Source of the DNA: Deltaproteobacteria bacterium
Lineage (GTDB): Bacteria; Myxococcota_A; UBA9042; PHBI01
Assembly: GCA_011526585.1 (NCBI GenBank)
Contig: WYBB01000255.1
Coordinates: 62,001 to 126,000, forward strand
Length of the DNA stretch: 64,000 nt
Direction of reading: 5' to 3'
In this document: positions 1 to 10,076 of the stretch, piece by piece
Layout of the letters: each line of letters opens with the position of its first letter
Position numbering within the stretch: the first letter of the stretch is position 1
The notes under the pieces: model-generated
What the model was told of the DNA's origin: nothing
Database searches by the model: none
The model's input: only the letters and a program-made list of their open reading frames with translations
Made by a program: the position numbers and the translations under genes

Positions 1-256
1 GCCATTTGCCGTCTGGGACTCGCGCGCGCTCGGCGGCACCACCGCCGGCGACTGGGTCGAGGTCGTGATCGATCTCACGCCCTTCCGCGGGCACGACGTG
101 CGCCTGGGCTGGCGCTTCTCGACCGGAGACGCCGACAACAACGCGCACGAGGGCGCCTACCTCGATCAGGTGACCGTGCACCGCGCCTGCCCGGGCTGCG
201 ACCCCGAAGCCCTCGAGCCCGGCGAGCCATCCTGCGAGCCCACGACCTCGCCCTGA
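1..256 (+). CDS. C-terminal fragment of a secreted beta-sandwich protein
   Basis: The reading frame is open from the window edge (first full codon at 2) to TGA at 254-256; the start lies upstream. The visible ~84 residues contain the pattern 'GWRF.TGD.DNN..EGAYLDQVTV', which resembles the final strand of the MAM/jelly-roll domains found at the end of secreted metalloproteases such as immune inhibitor A. A short Cys-containing tail (CPGCDPE) and a Pro/Glu-rich end follow. The full protein is probably extracellular, but its catalytic or binding part is outside the window, so the function is not known. Confidence 0.6.
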   Translation, partial: PFAVWDSRALGGTTAGDWVEVVIDLTPFRGHDVRLGWRFSTGDADNNAHEGAYLDQVTVHRACPGCDPEALEPGEPSCEPTTSP

Positions 257-479
257 GACGGCCATGACGCAGCGGGTCATACCCCCGCCCGCTAACCCAG
301 GCTCATAGGGCGATTGCCCGCCTGGGAAGCGGCCCCCCTATGTCCTTGACGCACCTTCGAGCAGCGTGTTACCCACCCGCCGCCTTCGAGGGCGATGGCC
401 CGCCCCGCGACCACCGCGTCGCGCACGGGCCTCGAGGGCAGCCGACGAACGAGCCGCTACGACCCCTCCGTGGAGCCGC
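257..479. promoter_or_regulatory. leader region upstream of the ATP synthase operon
   Basis: This is a 223-nt gap between the first gene and atpF'. A TTGACG hexamer at 346-351 is a possible -35 element. No good -10 follows; TGTTAC at 367-372 is the best and its 15-bp spacing is short. A GGAG at 472-475 is the ribosome binding site for the ATG at 480. No convincing rho-independent terminator for the preceding gene is visible. Confidence 0.3.
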
Positions 480-968
480 ATGAACCCAACCGAGATCCTC
501 AACGCAGTCGACGACGGGACCCAACGGGTGCTCGCCGCCGGCATGGTCGATTTCGACCTGTCGCTGGTGTTCATGCTCGGTCTCTTCATCGTCTTCGCGG
601 TGCTGCTGCACTTCATCGTGCTCAAGCCCCTCATCGCCGCTCAGGAGGCCCGTCACAGGGGCATGGGCGGCGCGCGCGAGGACGCGAGCTCCTTCGAGCT
701 CAAGGCCGCCGAGATGCGCCTCGACTATGATCGCCACCTCGCCAAGGCGCGCCAGGACCTGGTCGTCGTGCGCGACGGCATGAAGAAGCAGGCGAGCGAC
801 GAGGCGCACGCCCGGGTCGCCGCCACCCAGGCCGAGACGGACGCCAGGATCGCGGCGGCCAAGGGCGAGCTCGCCAAGTTCGCCGAGCGTGCGCGCGCCG
901 AGATGAAGGCCAACGCCGACCAGATCGCGACCGACCTCGCCCACAAGCTCCTCGGAGGCAAGGCATGA
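480..968 (+). CDS. atpF: ATP synthase F0 subunit b' (162 aa)
   Basis: It forms half of the peripheral stalk that holds F1 against the membrane a subunit. A single membrane helix (about residues 22-45, LSLVFMLGLFIVFAVLLHF) is followed by a long charged Lys/Glu/Ala coiled coil to the C-terminus, the standard b-type layout. The frame is open further upstream to 366, but the ATG at 480 is chosen because it has GGAG 4 nt upstream and because the upstream extension is Arg/Pro-rich shadow sequence. Its stop overlaps the start of the next b gene by 4 nt (ATGA, 965-968). Two different b genes in tandem imply a b/b' heterodimer, as in cyanobacteria and many deltaproteobacteria. Confidence 0.85.
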   Translation: MNPTEILNAVDDGTQRVLAAGMVDFDLSLVFMLGLFIVFAVLLHFIVLKPLIAAQEARHRGMGGAREDASSFELKAAEMRLDYDRHLAKARQDLVVVRDGMKKQASDEAHARVAATQAETDARIAAAKGELAKFAERARAEMKANADQIATDLAHKLLGGKA

Positions 969-1504
969 CAGCGCTGACGAGCTTCGTCGCCGCCGGTGGC
1001 CACGGCTTCTCGTTCACGGTCGAGGGTTTCTACATCATCGACTTCGTGATCCTGGTCGTGCTGCTCTGGGCGGTGATGAAGGGCCCGATCAAGAAGTTCT
1101 TCCTCAAGCGCCACGAGGCGGTGCTCGCCGAGATGGAGTCCGCCAAGAAGATCCGCGAAGAGGCGGAGCGCAAGCTCGCCGAGCTCGACGCGATGCTCGG
1201 CGGTCTCGGCGCCGAAGTCGAGGCCATCCGCAAGCAGTTCGCCGCCGACGGCGAGCGCGAGCAGGCGCGCATCCTGGCGCAGGCCGAGGCCGACGCCGCC
1301 AAGATCCGCGACGGCGCCAAGAAGGCGATCGAGCAGGAGATGGCCAAGCTGCGTGAGCAGCTCGAGGCCGAGATGATCAAGTCGGTGATGGAGACCGCCG
1401 AGGCCAAGGTGCGGCAGCGCCTCGACCTCGCCACCCAGAAGCGGCTCGCCTCGAGCTACGTGGACGCGCTCGAGAAGCTCGACCGGCTCGACCGGGCCGC
1501 CTGA
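965..1504 (+). CDS. atpF: ATP synthase F0 subunit b (179 aa)
   Basis: This is the second peripheral stalk subunit. The N-terminal membrane helix is at about residues 22-38 (IIDFVILVVLLWAVM), followed by the KGPIKKFFLKRHEAV segment typical of b subunits and a ~120-residue coiled coil. It starts inside the stop of the preceding b' gene (ATGA), so the two are translationally coupled and probably made in equal amounts. The last residues precede an AGGAGG ribosome binding site (1504-1509) for atpH. Confidence 0.93.
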   Translation: MTALTSFVAAGGHGFSFTVEGFYIIDFVILVVLLWAVMKGPIKKFFLKRHEAVLAEMESAKKIREEAERKLAELDAMLGGLGAEVEAIRKQFAADGEREQARILAQAEADAAKIRDGAKKAIEQEMAKLREQLEAEMIKSVMETAEAKVRQRLDLATQKRLASSYVDALEKLDRLDRAA

Positions 1505-1515
1505 GGAGGACCGCG

Positions 1516-2079
1516 ATGGGCGACAACGCATCGAACGGGGCTGGGCCGCTGGCCCGCCGCTACGCCAAGGCGCTGGTCGAGCTCTGCAACGAGTCGAAGA
1601 ACCACGCGGTCATCGGCAAGCAGCTCGAGAGCTTCCGCGACACCTGGCAGAGCTCGCCCGAGCTCCAGTCGGTGCTCAAGAGCTCCAAGGCGACGCTCGC
1701 CGACAAGAAGGAGATCCTGCAGAAGATCTTCGCGCGCTTCCTCTTCGCGCCGACGACGCGCAACTTCCTGCTCGTGCTGCTCGAGCACCAGCGCCTCGAC
1801 CTCATCGGCGAGATGGTCGCCGCCTTCGCCGAGATGATGGACGAGCTCGGCGGGCGCGTGCGCGCCACCGTGACCAGCGCGGTGCCGCTCGAGAAGGGCG
1901 AGATCGGCCGCATCCAGAGCGCGCTCGCGCGGCTGACCGGCAAGCAGGTCATGCTCGAGGCGCGCGTCGACCCGGCGCTCATCGGCGGCGTGGTCACCAC
2001 CGTCGGCAACATGGTGCTCGACGGCTCGATCCGGACCCAGCTCGCGAGCATGCGCGACCAGCTCGCAGGCCATACCTGA
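1516..2079 (+). CDS. atpH: ATP synthase F1 subunit delta (187 aa)
   Basis: It links the top of the alpha3beta3 hexamer to the b/b' stalk (OSCP family). It opens with ARRYAKALVELC, the usual N-terminal helix start of this family, and ends with the conserved C-terminal strand region 'DPALIGGVVTTVGNMVLDGSI', in which the GG and the DGS turn are hallmarks. Length is normal (about 180 aa). A consensus AGGAGG lies 6 nt before the ATG. Unlike most genes here, it is followed by an 84-nt gap that contains two palindromic repeats. Confidence 0.95.
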   Translation: MGDNASNGAGPLARRYAKALVELCNESKNHAVIGKQLESFRDTWQSSPELQSVLKSSKATLADKKEILQKIFARFLFAPTTRNFLLVLLEHQRLDLIGEMVAAFAEMMDELGGRVRATVTSAVPLEKGEIGRIQSALARLTGKQVMLEARVDPALIGGVVTTVGNMVLDGSIRTQLASMRDQLAGHT

Positions 2080-2084
2080 CAGGC

Positions 2085-2105
2085 GGGCGGCCACGAGGGC
2101 CGCCC
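2085..2105. repeat. REP-like palindrome, copy 1
   Basis: GGGCGGCC (2085-2092), a 5-nt loop ACGAG and GGCCGCCC (2098-2105) form a perfect 8-bp stem. The wider unit is an inverted copy of the element at 2125-2145: its reverse complement and copy 2 differ at only one of about 24 positions. It lies between atpH and atpA and could form a large cruciform with copy 2. Confidence 0.75.
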
Positions 2106-2124
2106 CTCCGATGCCACTCCGTGG

Positions 2125-2145
2125 GGGCGGCCCTCCTGGCCGCCC
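2125..2145. repeat. REP-like palindrome, copy 2
   Basis: GGGCGGCC (2125-2132), loop CTCCT, GGCCGCCC (2138-2145), an 8-bp perfect stem. A related unit with the same orientation lies at 54382-54402. The element ends shortly before the GAGGAAG ribosome binding site of atpA, so it may affect mRNA processing between atpH and atpA. Confidence 0.75.
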
Positions 2146-2163
2146 GCGAACCGAGGAAGAACG

Positions 2164-3687
<1,524 letters not shown>

Positions 3688-3697
3688 GCGGCGCCGC

Positions 3698-4558
3698 ATG
3701 TCGAAGCTCAAGGCCATCCGCAAGCGCATCGGCTCGGTGCGCAACACGCAGAAGATCACCAAGGCGATGAAGATGGTCGCGGCGTCGCGCTTGCGCAAAG
3801 CGCAAGTCGCCATCGAGACGCTGCGCCCCTACGCCTACCGCACGCGCGACATCATCTCGCAGCTCGCGGCGCGCGCCGACTTCACCGACCACCCGCTGCT
3901 CGCGCAGCGCCCGCCGAAGAAGGTCGAGCTCCTCATCCTCACCTCGGATCGTGGGCTGTGCGGCGGGTTCAACTCGAACATCAACCGCACGACCGCGCGC
4001 TACATGCGCGACAACGAGCTCGGCCACGAGGCGATCAGCCTCGACATCGTCGGGCGCAAGGGCGTCGAGTTCTTCAAGCGGCGCGACGTCGAGATCAACA
4101 CCGTCTTCCGCAACATCCTCGAGGACCCCAACCAGGAGAAGGCCTCCGAGATCGCCGAGCACGCGATCCGCTCCTTCACCGAAGACGGGCTCGACGCGCT
4201 CTACGTCGTCTACAACGAGTTCAAGTCGGCGATCACCCAGAAGGTCGTCGTCGAACAGCTCCTGCCGATCGTGCCGGCCCCGCTCGACGAGGGCGTGACC
4301 GCGCCCGAGTTCATCTACGAGCCGAGCAAGCGCGAGATCCTCGACTCGGTGATCCCCGGCCACGTGACGGTGCAGATCCTGCGCATGCTGCTCGAGAGCG
4401 TCGCCTCCGAGATGGGCGCGCGCATGAGCGCGATGGACTCCGCCACCAAGAACGCCGGCGAGCTCATCGCCAAGCTGACGCTGCAGTACAACCGCGCGCG
4501 TCAGGCGGCGATCACCAAAGAGCTCATCGAGATCATCAGCGGCATGGAAGCGCTCTGA
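3698..4558 (+). CDS. atpG: ATP synthase F1 subunit gamma (286 aa)
   Basis: It is the rotating central shaft. The N-terminal helix KAIRKRIGSVRNTQKITKAM and the C-terminal helix (ARQAAITKELIEIISGMEAL) are the conserved pair that forms the coiled coil inside the hexamer. The central 'LTSDRGLCGGFNSNI' is the family signature. The gene starts 10 nt after atpA; the ribosome binding site is weak, so translation may depend on coupling to atpA. Confidence 0.97.
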   Translation: MSKLKAIRKRIGSVRNTQKITKAMKMVAASRLRKAQVAIETLRPYAYRTRDIISQLAARADFTDHPLLAQRPPKKVELLILTSDRGLCGGFNSNINRTTARYMRDNELGHEAISLDIVGRKGVEFFKRRDVEINTVFRNILEDPNQEKASEIAEHAIRSFTEDGLDALYVVYNEFKSAITQKVVVEQLLPIVPAPLDEGVTAPEFIYEPSKREILDSVIPGHVTVQILRMLLESVASEMGARMSAMDSATKNAGELIAKLTLQYNRARQAAITKELIEIISGMEAL

Positions 4559-4633
4559 GACGCGACGACAACCGATCCAGCAATAGCGAGACGGCCCACC
4601 ACCGCTGACGGTCGTGGCCACAGGAGAATGACA

Positions 4634-6067
<1,434 letters not shown>

Positions 6068-6091
6068 TCGAGACGTCCAGGGGAGATAGAC

Positions 6092-6547
6092 ATGAAGCTG
6101 GTCGTCGTGACCCCGCGCGGGTCCAAGGTCGATACCGCCGTACAGATGGTGACGGTGCCGGGGGACGTCGGTGAGCTCGGGATCCTGCCGGGCCACCGAC
6201 CGCTCATCACGAGCCTGGCGATCGGCATGCTCTCGTACAACGAGGGCGGCCGGGTCAAGCAGCTCGCGACCAACGAGGGCTTCATGGAGGTCCACGACGA
6301 CAACGTCGTCGTCGTCACCGAGAGCGCGGAGGAGCCTGACGAGATCGACGCCGAGCGCGCGAAGAAGTCGCTCGAGGCGGCCGAAGCGGCGCTCAAGGAC
6401 ATCGACCCGCACCACGATCCGGTGGCGTGGAAGCAGACGCAGGAGAAGCGCCTGCGTGCGCTCAACCGGATCGCGGTCGCGCGCTTCGCCACGCCCGAGG
6501 CGCTCAAGATCGCCAAGGCGCGCGAAGCGGCGAGCGCCGCCGGATGA
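6092..6547 (+). CDS. atpC: ATP synthase F1 subunit epsilon (151 aa)
   Basis: This is the rotor subunit and intrinsic inhibitor. The N-terminal beta-sandwich has the typical 'VTVPGDVGELGILPGHRPLIT' core and 'NEGFMEVHDDNVVVVTE' strands. The C-terminal helical pair (residues ~90-150) is longer than in many families (about 135-140 aa) and contains a HHDPVAWKQTQEKRLRALNR segment. A GGGGAG ribosome binding site precedes the ATG. Its stop overlaps the next start (ATGA at 6544-6547). Confidence 0.95.
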   Translation: MKLVVVTPRGSKVDTAVQMVTVPGDVGELGILPGHRPLITSLAIGMLSYNEGGRVKQLATNEGFMEVHDDNVVVVTESAEEPDEIDAERAKKSLEAAEAALKDIDPHHDPVAWKQTQEKRLRALNRIAVARFATPEALKIAKAREAASAAG

Positions 6548-7434
6548 CCGGAGCTAGGGAGCTCCACCCCGCGCTGCTCGTGCCGCCGGGCGAGCTCCAC
6601 TGGAGCCGCGACGGGATCCCGCTGCTCGTCGCCGAGACCGAGCGGTACTTCGCGCTTCACGGCCAGGACTGGGACGCCGAGCTCGAGGCGATGAGCTTCG
6701 GCGCGCTCGCCTACCTCGCGCGCTACGTACCGAGTCTCTTGGCGCCCAACGCGCCGCTCAGGCGGATCGTGCGCGCGGCGCTCGCGCGCCACGTCACGGG
6801 CGAGGTGGACCTGGCGGTCGAGCTCGGCTGCGCGGTCGGCGCGGACCTGCGCACGCTGGCGGACGCGGCGGCGCACGTGATCGGCATCGACGGCAGCATC
6901 GCCGGCTTGCGCGCGGCCCGGACCCAGCTCGCCGGTGAGCCGCTGACCGTGCTGAGGCGGGTCGAGGGCCGCAGCTTCGAGACCGACGACGCCATCGAGC
7001 TCGAGCCGGTCGACAACGTCTCGCTGGCGCTCGGGGACGCGCTGGCCGCGCCGGTCGCGGACGCAGCCGCCGGGATCGTGCTGGCGGTGAACCTGCTCGA
7101 CAGCGTGGCGCACCCGCTCGGGCTCGTCGCCGAGCTCGACCGCATCCTGGCGCCCGGCGGTCTCCTGCTCCTGACGAGCCCGCTCTCGTGGAACGAATCG
7201 ATCACCCCGGCCGAGCACGCGCTGGGCGGCGGCACCGCGCAAGGTTGGGCCGAGCTCGGCACGGTGCGCGGGCTCGGCGAGCTTCTCTCCGGCCGGCTGC
7301 CGCTCGTGCCCGGCCTCGGCCGCTACGCGCTGCTCGAGGAGCACGACGTGCCGTGGACCGTGCGCGAGCACGCGCGCATGGTCGCGACCTACGACGTTCA
7401 CGTCTGGGTCGCGCGCAAGCTGGCGACCCCCTGA
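6544..7434 (+). CDS. class I SAM-dependent methyltransferase-like protein (296 aa)
   Basis: The Rossmann methyltransferase motifs are visible: motif I as AVELGCAVGAD (residues ~91-101), the acidic end of strand 2 as VIGIDGS (112-118), and the post-I region LAPGGLLLLTSPLSW. The substrate is unknown. The frame is open upstream to 6427, but that part is an out-of-frame shadow of atpC; the ATG at 6544 overlaps the atpC stop by 4 nt. This coupling makes it the last cistron of the ATP synthase operon. It is not a known ATP synthase assembly factor, so any role in modifying the complex is speculation. Confidence 0.75.
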   Translation: MTGARELHPALLVPPGELHWSRDGIPLLVAETERYFALHGQDWDAELEAMSFGALAYLARYVPSLLAPNAPLRRIVRAALARHVTGEVDLAVELGCAVGADLRTLADAAAHVIGIDGSIAGLRAARTQLAGEPLTVLRRVEGRSFETDDAIELEPVDNVSLALGDALAAPVADAAAGIVLAVNLLDSVAHPLGLVAELDRILAPGGLLLLTSPLSWNESITPAEHALGGGTAQGWAELGTVRGLGELLSGRLPLVPGLGRYALLEEHDVPWTVREHARMVATYDVHVWVARKLATP

Positions 7435-7473
7435 CCTGATCCGAAGAGAAGCTGAACTGGATCTGAGGAATTC

Positions 7474-7523
7474 AGGAAGCGAGGAAGCCAGGAACTCCTG
7501 CTTTCCTCGTTTCCTGGCTTCCT
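7474..7523. repeat. imperfect inverted repeat / stem-loop after the atp operon
   Basis: The left arm at 7474-7494 and the right arm at 7502-7523 are inverted copies with about 19 of 22 positions paired, separated by CTCCTGC. Each arm contains two repeats of an AGGAAGC-like unit. There is no T-run, so it is not a classical terminator, but it lies 40 nt after the operon's last stop and could act in termination or mRNA stability. The rest of the 7435-7681 gap shows nothing clear. Confidence 0.6.
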
Positions 7524-7681
7524 AAGCCGGTACTGAGCTGCCTGCGTTTCATCTCCGCGGGTCGCCCGAACAGGCGGTCCACAAGTGGGTGCTCTGCAGC
7601 GAGGAAGGGGGACCGGCGGCGCAGCAGACACGCGGCGCAGCCAATATCGAACACCTTCTGAAGCGGGCGGCGAGGACCGCC

Positions 7682-8053
7682 CTACGGTTCGTCGTGCTCG
7701 GGCTCGGGAGGCACCTCGGCGGCCTCCCAGGCCTCGACGCCCATGCGGCACTGGCCATCGAAGATCGCGCCGCGCTCGACCACGAGCTGCGGGGCGACGA
7801 TGTTGCCGATGAGGTGGCCGGGCGCGTGCAGCTCGACGCAGTTCGAGGCGCGGATGTTGCCGTAGACGATGCCGTAGATGACGACGGTCGCGACGTCGAG
7901 CTCGGCGCGCACCTCGGCGCCCTCGCCGATGATGAGGGTGTCGTCGCTGACGATCTCGCCCGCGTAGCTGCCGTCGATGCGCACGACCCCTTCGAAGGTC
8001 ATCTTGCCCTCGAAGTGGCTGCCGCGCCCGACCAAGGTGTTCACGTCTCCCAT
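7682..8053 (-). CDS. bactofilin (123 aa)
   Basis: Bactofilins are polymer-forming cytoskeletal proteins that build right-handed beta-helix filaments and often position cell wall or polar factors. The start 'NTLVGRGSHFEGKMTFEGVV' and the later repeated short beta strands (IVYGNIRASNCVELHAPGHL) are typical, as are the unstructured acidic tail (PPEPEHDEP) and the small size. It is divergently transcribed from the ABC cluster. In Myxococcus, bactofilins (BacM-P) control shape and chromosome-partition proteins; which paralogue this is cannot be told from this sequence alone. Confidence 0.88.
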   Translation of the reverse strand: MGDVNTLVGRGSHFEGKMTFEGVVRIDGSYAGEIVSDDTLIIGEGAEVRAELDVATVVIYGIVYGNIRASNCVELHAPGHLIGNIVAPQLVVERGAIFDGQCRMGVEAWEAAEVPPEPEHDEP

Positions 8054-8129
8054 GGGGGCTCTCTACCGCGAATCCACCGCCGAGGAGAAGCCCCGAACCG
8101 GCCGGAGGAATAATCAGTGAAAATGCGGG

Positions 8130-8157
8130 TTGACGCGCGCCGCGGGTGCCTTAATGT
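8130..8157 (+). promoter_or_regulatory. candidate sigma70-type promoter for the ABC cluster
   Basis: TTGACG (8130-8135) is followed after 16 bp by TAATGT (8152-8157), which matches the -10 consensus at three positions. It sits about 130 nt before the ATP-binding gene, within the 231-nt bactofilin/ABC divergent spacer, in a locally AT-richer patch. Confidence 0.4.
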
Positions 8158-8284
8158 GCGCCCGCTCGTGCGCCGCCCACATGCCTGGCGGCCGCCATCC
8201 AAAAGGGGAAACGCGCATCGCCGGACGGCCGACCACGGGGGCCGCCTCCCGCCGTGCGCACGCTTCGTGTCGAGGAGTCCCGTC

Positions 8285-9238
<954 letters not shown>

Positions 9239-9241
9239 CCG

Positions 9242-10066
9242 ATGGCCCCCACCGCAACCACGACAGCGACCACCGCCGGCGGCTCCGCGCTGGCCATGAA
9301 GCCCGGGCGCAACGTCTGGGCGCTCGCCCGGCGCGAGCTCGGCTTCTACTTCAACAGCCCCATCGCCTACATCGTCATCGCCCTCTTCCTGGTCGTGTCG
9401 GGGCTCATGCTCTTCGTCTTCGACGTGCCCGACACCAACGGCGACTTCTTCGCCGCCAACGAGGCGAGCCTGCGCGGCCTCTTCGGCCCGACCAACCCCG
9501 AGTCCTTCGGCGGCATCCCGCTCTTGTTCGTCTTCCTGATCCCGGCGGTGACGATGCGCCTCATCGCCGAGGAGAAGCGCACCGGCACCATCGAGCTCCT
9601 CGTGACCTGGCCGGTCAGCGACGCGCAGATCGTGCTCGGCAAGTACCTCGGCGCCGTGCTCTTCGTCGGCATCATGCTCTTGGCGACGCTGCCGCTGGTC
9701 TTCATCGTCGGTGGGCTCGGCAGCATGGACACCGGCGTCGTCATCGGCGGCTACGTCGGGCTCTTCCTGCTCGGCGCGGCCTTCGCCGGGCTCGGGTTGA
9801 TGACCTCGGCGTGGACGAAGAACCAGATCGTCGCCTACCTCGTCGGCGCGCTGGTCTGCGGCTTCTTCTACTTCATCGACGGCATGCTGGGGCTCGTCTG
9901 GGACGGCGGGCGCGACTTCTTCGCCGCGCTCTCGTTCAAGGCGCATTTCCAAAACGTGGCGCGCGGCGTGGTCGACCTGCGCGACATCGTCTTCTACGGG
10001 TCTTTCATCGCCATCGCGCTGGTGGTGACGACGCTGTCGCTGCAGGCGCGCAACTGGAAGAAGTGA
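9242..10066 (+). CDS. ABC-2 type transporter permease (GldF-like, 274 aa)
   Basis: This is the membrane partner of the preceding ATPase, starting 3 nt after its stop. About six membrane helices are visible (first YIVIALFLVVSGLMLFVF, last IVFYGSFIAIALVVTTLSL). The cytoplasmic coupling segment EEKRTGTIELLVTWPVSD is a hallmark of GldF/NosY-type ABC-2 permeases. The substrate is unknown. Confidence 0.9.
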   Translation: MAPTATTTATTAGGSALAMKPGRNVWALARRELGFYFNSPIAYIVIALFLVVSGLMLFVFDVPDTNGDFFAANEASLRGLFGPTNPESFGGIPLLFVFLIPAVTMRLIAEEKRTGTIELLVTWPVSDAQIVLGKYLGAVLFVGIMLLATLPLVFIVGGLGSMDTGVVIGGYVGLFLLGAAFAGLGLMTSAWTKNQIVAYLVGALVCGFFYFIDGMLGLVWDGGRDFFAALSFKAHFQNVARGVVDLRDIVFYGSFIAIALVVTTLSLQARNWKK

Positions 10067-10076
10067 GGGCTTCGGG

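Noticed and set aside
7474..7523. Rho-independent terminator for the atp operon
   Set aside because: The stem is good but no T-run follows, so it is reported only as an inverted repeat.
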